Shown here piece by piece: positions 6,973 to 13,669 of a stretch of 13,669 nt of DNA. Source of the stretch: Flavobacteriales bacterium UBA5422 (GTDB lineage: Bacteria > Bacteroidota > Bacteroidia > Flavobacteriales_D > Crocinitomicaceae); NCBI GenBank assembly GCA_002409405.1, contig DHNG01000025.1, positions 99,346-113,014 of the forward strand. Reading direction: 5' to 3'. Both the position numbers and the translations under genes were made by a program. A model generated the notes under the pieces. It had not been told where the DNA came from and searched no databases. It saw only the letters and a program-made list of their open reading frames with translations. Every line of letters begins with the position of its first letter. Position 1 is the stretch's first letter.

Positions 6973-8166
6973 ATGTTAGAATTTTCCAGCCGTTTGAATA
7001 ATATGGAGGAATCGGCTACACTTGCAATGTCACGACTGAGCCGCGAGTTGAAAGCTCAGGGGAAGGACATTATTTCGTTGAGTTTAGGAGAACCCGATTT
7101 TCATACCCCACAATTTATAAAAGACGCGGCAGTAAAAGCCATGAACGATAATTTCACGACGTATACACCTGTTCCGGGATACGACGATTTGAGAGAAAGT
7201 ATATCCAACAAGTTTAAGCGTGACAACGGTCTGAACTATTCAAAAACACAGATTGTTGTTTCCACCGGGGCAAAACAGTCTTTGGCAAATGTAATTCTGA
7301 GCCTTGTAGATGATGGAGATGAAGTGATCATTCCTGCTCCTTACTGGGTGTCTTACATTGAAATTGTAAAACTGGCAGGAGGAACACCTGTTGTAGTTGA
7401 AGCAGACATTGCGAGTGATTTCAAAATCACGGATCAGCAATTGGAAAGTGCGATTACCCCGAAAACGAAAATGATGATTTTTTCCACTCCGTGCAATCCT
7501 TCCGGATCCGTTTACAGTAAAGGAGAGTTGGAGAAATTATCCAAAGTAATTGCACAGCACCCGAATGTCGTTGTGATCGCAGACGAAATCTACGAACACA
7601 TCAATTTTGTCGGAAAACACGAAAGCCTTGCTCAGTTTGATAACATCTACAACCAGGTAGTAACTGTAAACGGTGTATCAAAAGCATGGGCAATGACCGG
7701 ATGGCGAATCGGATACATCGGGGCACCGCAAGCCATTGCAGATGCCTGTACAAAAATGCAGGGGCAATTCACCTCCGGAACCTGTTCTATTGCACAGAAA
7801 GCAGCAATTGCTGCAGTAGATGCTGACCCTGCTATTTTAAAAGATATGATTGCTGCATTTCTCGGAAGAAGGGACCTTGTGCTGGAAAAGTTGAGAGAAA
7901 TTGAAGGTGTGAAAGTAAATGTTCCTGAAGGAGCTTTTTATGTTTTCCCGGACGTTTCTTACTTTTATGGAAAATCATACAACGGAACAACAATTCACAA
8001 TGCTTCCGATTTATGTATGTACCTGTTAAATGATGCATTGGTTGCATTGGTTTCAGGGGATGCCTTCGGAGATGAGAATTGCATTCGTATTTCCTACGCA
8101 ACATCAGAAGAAGTATTGACAGAAGCATTGAAACGCGTTAAAAACTCGTTGGAAAAACTAGGCTAA
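6973..8166 (+). CDS. aspC: Class I PLP-dependent aminotransferase (aspartate aminotransferase type)
   Basis: This 397-residue fold-type I pyridoxal-phosphate aminotransferase most resembles the prokaryotic aspartate aminotransferase subgroup, which interconverts aspartate/2-oxoglutarate and oxaloacetate/glutamate. Catalytic residues visible are the Schiff-base lysine K237 in SKAWAMTGWR, N175 in CNPSG, and D204/Y207 in ADEIYEH. R245 binds the cofactor phosphate, and R372 in CIRISYA binds the substrate alpha-carboxylate. SLGEPDFHTP near residue 37 is the usual N-terminal mark of this subgroup. The length is normal. Its ATG at 6973 follows an exact -7 element. Its TAA overlaps the ATG of the kinase gene (TAATG), so the two are probably translated in a coupled way. 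Exact amino-acid specificity (aspartate, or broader such as aromatic or prephenate) is not decided by these residues. Confidence 0.92.
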   Translation: MLEFSSRLNNMEESATLAMSRLSRELKAQGKDIISLSLGEPDFHTPQFIKDAAVKAMNDNFTTYTPVPGYDDLRESISNKFKRDNGLNYSKTQIVVSTGAKQSLANVILSLVDDGDEVIIPAPYWVSYIEIVKLAGGTPVVVEADIASDFKITDQQLESAITPKTKMMIFSTPCNPSGSVYSKGELEKLSKVIAQHPNVVVIADEIYEHINFVGKHESLAQFDNIYNQVVTVNGVSKAWAMTGWRIGYIGAPQAIADACTKMQGQFTSGTCSIAQKAAIAAVDADPAILKDMIAAFLGRRDLVLEKLREIEGVKVNVPEGAFYVFPDVSYFYGKSYNGTTIHNASDLCMYLLNDALVALVSGDAFGDENCIRISYATSEEVLTEALKRVKNSLEKLG

Positions 8167-9155
8167 TGATGATTGAAGAGTTATTTGAACAATTCAACCG
8201 GTTAAAAGTTGCTGTTGTGGGTGATGTTATGATTGACGCCTACCTCATGGGAAAGGTCAATCGCATCAGTCCCGAAGCACCTGTACCTGTGGTGAGTCTG
8301 ACCAAGCACGAAGAACGTCTGGGAGGAGCTGCGAATGTGGCACTCAATCTCGTCGCACTCGGAGCAACACCCATCATGTGCTCATGTGTCGGAAAGGATA
8401 AAGACGGAAAACTGCTGATCGAATTACTCAAAAAGGCAAACATCTCTGACGAAGGAATCGTATTCAGTGAAAACCGCATGACAACTGTCAAAACGCGTGT
8501 ACTGGGAAATAGTCAACACCTGCTGCGTATTGATGCCGAACAGACAGACGCAATTTCCCACGATGAAGAAACTGCATTGATTAACCGCGTCCAATCGCTA
8601 CTTGACCAAGAGATTGATATTCTGATATTTGAAGACTACAACAAGGGGGTGCTCACAAAACGGGTCATCTCCGAACTGATTGAAGCTGCCAAACAGAAAA
8701 ATACATTGACCGCTGTAGATCCGAAAAAAGATAATTTCTTTGAATACAAGGGTGTCACATTATTCAAACCCAATTTAAAGGAACTGATTGAAGGTACGAA
8801 TGTTGCATTCTCGTTCCGGGATCATCCGGAAAAATTGCAGGAAGCAATCTCTGTATTGGAAGAGCAATTGGGGAATGACATTTCGTTTGTAACACTTTCA
8901 GAGCATGGTGTTTTCATCCGTAACCGGTCAGAAGCATACCACATACCTGCACACGTGCGAAACATTTCTGATGTGAGCGGGGCAGGTGACACCGTCATCT
9001 CTGTAGCAGCATTATGTCTGGCTTCAGGAGCACCGATTCAACAGGTAGCTGCCATTGCAAATATTGCAGGAGGACTGGTCTGTGAAGAAAGTGGCGTTGT
9101 TTCCATTGATAAGAAAAAATTGCTGAACGAAGCAAAGAAATTGATCGTGGAATGA
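8166..9155 (+). CDS. PfkB-family D-glycero-beta-D-manno-heptose-7-phosphate kinase (RfaE domain I)
   Basis: This 329-residue ribokinase-like (PfkB) sugar kinase matches domain I of RfaE/HldE. That domain phosphorylates D-glycero-D-manno-heptose 7-phosphate at C1 on the way to ADP-heptose for lipopolysaccharide. Signatures are VVGDVMIDAYLMGKVNRISPEAP, split here as VVGDVMIDAYL (17-27) and NRISPEAP (32-39), GGAANVA (53-59), and SGAGDT (271-276) with the catalytic base D275. The usual C-terminal cytidylyltransferase domain of E. coli HldE is absent: the protein stops after the kinase fold, at the normal length for a separate kinase. The start ATG at 8166 overlaps the aspC stop, and a second ATG at 8169 is equally possible. 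The heptose substrate is inferred from family resemblance. Other PfkB substrates cannot be excluded without biochemistry or the rest of the pathway. Confidence 0.87.
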   Translation: MMIEELFEQFNRLKVAVVGDVMIDAYLMGKVNRISPEAPVPVVSLTKHEERLGGAANVALNLVALGATPIMCSCVGKDKDGKLLIELLKKANISDEGIVFSENRMTTVKTRVLGNSQHLLRIDAEQTDAISHDEETALINRVQSLLDQEIDILIFEDYNKGVLTKRVISELIEAAKQKNTLTAVDPKKDNFFEYKGVTLFKPNLKELIEGTNVAFSFRDHPEKLQEAISVLEEQLGNDISFVTLSEHGVFIRNRSEAYHIPAHVRNISDVSGAGDTVISVAALCLASGAPIQQVAAIANIAGGLVCEESGVVSIDKKKLLNEAKKLIVE

Positions 9156-9293
9156 CCCCGACAATGAATAAAAACCGCGACCAGACAATCGTTTGCGATG
9201 TATAAAGGAACTTTTTTCATGACATTGTTAAAAAATTTCTCTATTAATCAAAAAATAATTACTTTAGTCGCCAACTTGTTTTCAAAAACATGA

Positions 9294-9301
9294 TATTTTT
9301 G
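9294..9301 (+). promoter_or_regulatory. -7 promoter element of the porP-gldKLM cluster
   Basis: TATTTTTG matches TAnnTTTG exactly, 18 bases before the ATG at 9320. A TTG at 9276-9278 is the nearest -33 candidate, but its spacing of 15 bases is short. The element overlaps the region just after an in-frame ATG at 9290. If transcription starts near 9307, that ATG cannot be used, which supports the start at 9320. Confidence 0.5.
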
Positions 9302-9319
9302 CGTATAATTGCACCTAAA

Positions 9320-10264
9320 ATGAACACTTTTATGAAGGGAAGACTACTAATTATCTCGGCTCTTTCTCTTGTTGCGACAGGCAATATGTTTGCACAACAG
9401 GATAAGCTTATCACTCACTTTATTTATGATAAAATGAGTGTCAATCCTGGTGCTACAGGGTTTGACAAAGATATTTGTGCTACGTTATTGTACCGAAATC
9501 AATGGGACAAGGTAAACGGAGCACCAAACTCAGCTGTTTTTAACGTTGAAGCAAATTTGAAAAAGATATTGGGCGGACTAGGTCTGTCTTTTTATCATGA
9601 TGCAATTGGTTTCAACCGTCAAAACAACCTGTTATTGAATTATTCATACCATCAGGAACTGGGTAATGCTGGTGTTCTGGGGATCGGAGTTGGGATCGGA
9701 ATGATCAACTTCGGACAAAACCCGACATGGGTTCCTCCGACAACACAAACAGACTTGACATTGCCTGTCGGATTCAATGCAACGAATCTGGATCTGAACT
9801 TTGGTTTGTATTTCAGAGGTAATTCAGACTGGTACGCAGGAATCTCCTCAACACACTTAAGTCAGTCTATCCTGAGAAAAAACATCAGTATGATTGATTA
9901 TTCTTACCAAACAAAACGTCACTATTACGTAATGGGAGGTAAAACATTCCGCAACATCGGAAATGGTGACATCGACTTACAAGCATTGGTTCGTACAGAG
10001 TTCACAAAACTATCTGCAGACATCAATGCACGATACATTTGGAACAACTTATTGTACGGAGGAATTACATACAGAACAATTGATGCGGTCGGAGTAATGG
10101 TAGGATGGTATCCTATTCCAAACCTGACAATCGGTTATTCTTATGATATCACAACAAATAAATTAGCTGGTATTTCACGCGGATCGCATGAAATCGCTGT
10201 AAGATATTGTTACAAACTTCCACCGGTGCCGATTCAAACATCGCGTCACCCAAGATGGTTGTAA
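9320..10264 (+). CDS. porP: Type IX secretion outer-membrane protein, PorP/SprF family
   Basis: This 314-residue member of the PorP/SprF family comprises outer-membrane beta-barrel-like proteins of the type IX secretion system and gliding apparatus. From the ATG at 9320 the protein begins with a Sec signal peptide (MKGRLLIISALSLVATGNMFA, residues 5-25 approximately) with likely cleavage before QQDK. The frame extends to an ATG at 9290, but that adds ten residues before the signal and collides with the -7 element. The family signature follows: THFIYDKMSVNPGATGFD, then alternating beta-strand segments with aromatic residues (LLLNYSYHQEL, NLDLNFGLYF, HYYVMGG). TIGYSYDITTNKLAG and EIAVRYCYKL lie near the C-terminus. 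It sits directly before gldK, the same order as porP-porK in Porphyromonas. The name porP rests on that context: paralogous sprF-type genes are numerous in these genomes. Confidence 0.9.
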   Translation: MNTFMKGRLLIISALSLVATGNMFAQQDKLITHFIYDKMSVNPGATGFDKDICATLLYRNQWDKVNGAPNSAVFNVEANLKKILGGLGLSFYHDAIGFNRQNNLLLNYSYHQELGNAGVLGIGVGIGMINFGQNPTWVPPTTQTDLTLPVGFNATNLDLNFGLYFRGNSDWYAGISSTHLSQSILRKNISMIDYSYQTKRHYYVMGGKTFRNIGNGDIDLQALVRTEFTKLSADINARYIWNNLLYGGITYRTIDAVGVMVGWYPIPNLTIGYSYDITTNKLAGISRGSHEIAVRYCYKLPPVPIQTSRHPRWL

Positions 10265-10284
10265 TAATTTTTTTAACAAATATT

Positions 10285-10311
10285 GTAACCTTTTCCGGGT
10301 AGAGCCGTTAC
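10285..10311 (+). other. Possible hairpin in the porP-gldK spacer
   Basis: GTAAC (10285-10289) and GTTAC (10307-10311) are complementary, and between them CGG (10296-10298) can pair with CCG (10305-10307). A six-base bulge breaks the stem. It lies 21 bases after porP in a 113-base spacer. It could be a transcript-processing or attenuating structure, but the pairing is short. A TAATTTTTG resembling a -7 element lies at 10342-10350, 28 bases before the gldK ATG, with no good -33 element. Confidence 0.25.
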
Positions 10312-10377
10312 ATCAAAAATGATATTGATCCTGTAGTACGTTAATTTTTGATTCGGCAAACAATAAAACGAGGTAGA

Positions 10378-11925
10378 ATGAAAAAACTTTTGTTAATTGG
10401 TTTAGTGGGTGCCTTCCTGGCTTCTTGTAGTTCAAGAACCGGTCACCTCACAGGTTCCTTAGGAAGACCTGTATATCATCCGGAGATTCCTCTGGGGATG
10501 GTATACATCAAAGCTGGTTCTTATCAAATGGGTGAGAACGATGGGGATGTGCCGTTTTTGCATCAAACACGTGCGAAAACTGTTTCTATCCAGGCCTTCT
10601 ATATGGACCAGACAGAAATTTCAAACAATGAGTACCGCCAGTTTGTAGATTGGGTACGTGACTCTATTGCAAGAGAAAAAATATACCTCTCTGAGTTGGT
10701 TGAAGACGAAGAAGCATCCCGCTTCATCAATTATTCTGATTTGTACTTCGATGAAGGCGCATTGGAATATGTAGACTTCGAACCATCCGACAGAGAGTTA
10801 AACAGAAGTATCTTCAACCTGAACTGGGACAGAAGATTCAGCTATGATGATCCGGAAATTGTTCCGATCCTGGCTGATATGTACTATCCGCAGCCGCAAC
10901 GCTATTACAAGCGTCGGGAGATTGATACACGGAAACTGATGTTCCGTTACTACTGGATTGACCTGGTTGAAGCTGCAAAAAGAGGGCGTATCGACATCGT
11001 TCAAGATGGATACGACTACCAACGCATCAAGCAAGCGGATAATCACCGTATGCTGAACACAGGTCCGCACCCGTTCACTCAAGAACCTCAGGGACAAGAT
11101 CTGGATATGGGTGGATTCAACAAAAAAGGACAAAACAATGCAATTCGCGGACATGAAAACCGTCAGCGCTTTATCATTGACGAAGTCATCAACGTTTATC
11201 CGGATACATTGTGCTGGGTACGTGACTTTACATACTCGTTCCACGATCCGATGACCAACATGTACTTTTGGCATCCTGCTTATGACAACTACCCTGTAGT
11301 AGGTGTTACATGGCAACAAGCGAAAGCATTCTCTGTATGGAGATCACAATTGTTGAACAACTGGCTTGCTGAAATGGGAGAATTGTTTGTGAATGACTTC
11401 CGTTTGCCAACAGAGGCTGAGTGGGAAAGAGCAGCAAGAGGTGACTTGAATATGTCACAATACCCTTGGGGTGGTCCATACATCCGTAACGAATCAGGAT
11501 GTTTTCTTGGAAACTTTAAACCAATGAGGGGTCGTTACTTTGAAGATGGAGGTTTCCACACAGTAAAAGTATTTTCTTACAACCCGAACGGATTTGGTTT
11601 GTATTGTATGGCAGGAAACGTGTCTGAGTGGTGTGAAACAGCATACGACGAATCAATGTATGAATTCTCACATGACCTGAATACAGAGTACCGTTATGAC
11701 GCAATGGACTGGGATCCGCCATCAATGAAACGTAAAATTACACGTGGAGGTTCATGGAAAGATGTAGGATACTATATCAGAACAGCAACTCGTAGCTATG
11801 AGTACCAAGATACTGCCAAGTCGTTCTTAGGATTCCGAAATGTGGCAACACACTTGGGAAGAGGTGGATCAGACTTCTCGAAAGAGGGTGGCGAAGAAAT
11901 TCGAAGCGATATAAACCTTCGCTAA
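10378..11925 (+). CDS. gldK: Gliding/type IX secretion lipoprotein GldK (PorK)
   Basis: GldK is an outer-membrane lipoprotein that, with GldN, forms the periplasmic ring of the type IX secretion system. From the ATG at 10378 (515 residues) there is a clear lipoprotein signal ending in FLASC, with C17 as the lipidation site. A TTG at 10348 is open in frame but precedes the signal. The rest is an FGE-sulfatase (SUMF1-like) fold split in two. The first part has MVYIKAGSYQMGEND and FYMDQTEISNNEYRQF. A region of about 200 residues follows. The second part, from Y305, has YPVVGVTWQQAKAFSVW, FRLPTEAEWERAARG, YPWGGPY, MAGNVSEWCE, RGGSWKDV (456-463) and FLGFRNV. The stretch after RGGSW reads KDVGYYIRTATR and lacks the catalytic cysteines of true formylglycine-generating enzymes, so this is a structural protein. 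gldL starts 55 bases downstream. Confidence 0.95.
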   Translation: MKKLLLIGLVGAFLASCSSRTGHLTGSLGRPVYHPEIPLGMVYIKAGSYQMGENDGDVPFLHQTRAKTVSIQAFYMDQTEISNNEYRQFVDWVRDSIAREKIYLSELVEDEEASRFINYSDLYFDEGALEYVDFEPSDRELNRSIFNLNWDRRFSYDDPEIVPILADMYYPQPQRYYKRREIDTRKLMFRYYWIDLVEAAKRGRIDIVQDGYDYQRIKQADNHRMLNTGPHPFTQEPQGQDLDMGGFNKKGQNNAIRGHENRQRFIIDEVINVYPDTLCWVRDFTYSFHDPMTNMYFWHPAYDNYPVVGVTWQQAKAFSVWRSQLLNNWLAEMGELFVNDFRLPTEAEWERAARGDLNMSQYPWGGPYIRNESGCFLGNFKPMRGRYFEDGGFHTVKVFSYNPNGFGLYCMAGNVSEWCETAYDESMYEFSHDLNTEYRYDAMDWDPPSMKRKITRGGSWKDVGYYIRTATRSYEYQDTAKSFLGFRNVATHLGRGGSDFSKEGGEEIRSDINLR

Positions 11926-11980
11926 GGATAAACAAAACAATCTAAAATTATATTTAAAAACCAAAAAAACTAGAAGAACT

Positions 11981-12796
11981 ATGAAACCAGGAAGTAAAGC
12001 ATGGAAAAATTTTATGGCGAAGTTGTACGGTATTGGTGCGGCAGTCGTAATTGTGGGAGCCTTATTTAAAATTCAGCACTGGCCGGGAGCGGGTATCATG
12101 CTTACGGTGGGATTATTAACAGAAGCAATCATCTTTATCTTCTCCGCTTTTGAACCAATTCACGAAGATCCAAACTGGGAATTAGTATATCCTGAATTAG
12201 CATTGGGTCATTCTGATGACTTAGATCACGACGCATTGCCAGCTGCAAAAGGTGGACGTAACGTAGGTGGTTCAGGTGTTACTGACCAATTGGATAAGTT
12301 ATTGGAAGAAGCTAAAATTGACAGCGAATTGATCGGAAGATTAGGTGACGGAATGCGCAGATTGGGTGACAATGCTGCTCAATTGACAAGCGTTACTACA
12401 GCTGCAGCAGCAACAGATTCTTATGTAAACAGCTTACAGGCTGCTTCACAAAAAGTATCTTCTTTGTCTGATGCATACGAGCGTGCTTCCGTATCTATTT
12501 CAGGTTTGACTTCTACAACACAAGAAGGAGAATCATTCGGAGAGCAAATGCAAAAAGTTTCTAAGAATTTGGCTGCATTGAACAACGTATACGAATTACA
12601 ATTGAAAGGTTCTACCCAGCATTTGGAAGCAACTGAGAAATTCCAGTCTCAGGTTACAGATATGCTGCAAAACTTGTCTGCTTCTGTTGAAGATACAAGA
12701 TTGTATAAAGAGAACATGGCTTTGTTGTCTAAAAACTTAACTGATTTGAATACCGTTTACGGTAACATGTTAAAAGCAATGACAATCACGAAGTAA
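11981..12796 (+). CDS. gldL: Type IX secretion/gliding motor protein GldL (PorL)
   Basis: GldL is the inner-membrane stator-like subunit that, with GldM, converts proton motive force into the motion powering type IX secretion and gliding. The 271-residue protein has two membrane helices at the N-terminus (about 14-30 and 38-56) joined by the family signature KIQHWPGAG (30-38). E48 in LLTEAIIF is the likely counterpart of the membrane glutamate (E49 in Flavobacterium johnsoniae) needed for proton-driven function. After FEPIHEDPNWE comes a linker rich in Asp and Gly. Residues about 98-265 form a long predicted coiled coil in the cytoplasm, with heptad-like Leu/Ala spacing. The ATG at 11981 gives the standard N-terminus MKPGSKAWKNFMAKLYG. 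The leader is A-rich, without a strong ribosome binding site. gldM starts 61 bases downstream. Confidence 0.95.
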   Translation: MKPGSKAWKNFMAKLYGIGAAVVIVGALFKIQHWPGAGIMLTVGLLTEAIIFIFSAFEPIHEDPNWELVYPELALGHSDDLDHDALPAAKGGRNVGGSGVTDQLDKLLEEAKIDSELIGRLGDGMRRLGDNAAQLTSVTTAAAATDSYVNSLQAASQKVSSLSDAYERASVSISGLTSTTQEGESFGEQMQKVSKNLAALNNVYELQLKGSTQHLEATEKFQSQVTDMLQNLSASVEDTRLYKENMALLSKNLTDLNTVYGNMLKAMTITK

Positions 12797-12857
12797 TTTC
12801 TGTTACTTATTGATTAGAATGCATTAAATTATTGTAAACCAATAAAATTTATTTAAC

Positions 12858-13669
<812 letters not shown>

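Noticed and set aside
9156..9319. Terminator hairpin after the kinase gene (ATCG-TTTG-CGAT near 9188)
   Set aside because: The stem is only four base pairs and no T-run follows directly. Not enough to call a terminator.
10798..11319. 173-residue open frame on the minus strand inside gldK
   Set aside because: It lies entirely within the strongly supported gldK coding region and has no recognisable domain or plausible upstream signals.

Overview
The window looks like a chromosomal segment from a gliding-type member of the Bacteroidota, probably Flavobacteriales and perhaps close to Fluviicola/Crocinitomicaceae (the lineage is inferred, not proven). Three things point this way. There is a type IX secretion (T9SS) gene block found essentially only in this phylum. 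The primary sigma factor is short and lacks region 1.1. Several genes are preceded by TAnnTTTG-like -7 elements, and clear Shine-Dalgarno sequences are rare. The window is moderately AT-rich and gene-dense, with no gene-free stretch over 300 bases. I see no mobile element, CRISPR array, tRNA or rRNA.

Left part (1-4483): the 3' part of priA (replication restart helicase) meets the primary sigma factor gene rpoD tail to tail, with the two stop codons overlapping in one TTAA. A 258-base AT-rich divergent spacer separates rpoD from a stand-alone radical SAM/SPASM gene. That gene converges on a minus-strand run of a small lipoprotein gene and a DUF3817 membrane protein gene.

Middle (4496-9155): the minus-strand run begins upstream with a CPA1-type Na+/H+ antiporter, so the order of transcription is antiporter, DUF3817, lipoprotein. 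Upstream of the antiporter lies an 18-bp perfect palindrome, then a TIGR01777-family epimerase-like gene, also on the minus strand. After a 239-base divergent spacer, a class I aminotransferase gene and a heptose-7-phosphate-kinase-like gene (kinase domain only) form a translationally coupled plus-strand pair with overlapping TAATG.

Right part (9320-end): a porP/sprF-like gene followed by gldK, gldL and the first half of gldM, the usual porP-K-L-M order of the T9SS core. PorP is an outer-membrane beta-barrel-type protein. GldK is an outer-membrane lipoprotein that normally forms a periplasmic ring with GldN. GldL and GldM form the inner-membrane proton-driven motor. gldN is expected just beyond the right edge.

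Most of the window is conserved core genome, and I do not see convincing evidence of an undescribed system. The points most worth checking are the FGE-like domain of GldK without its catalytic cysteines and with a large insertion, the heptose-kinase/aminotransferase pair beside the T9SS genes, the 18-bp palindrome, and the orphan radical SAM/SPASM gene.
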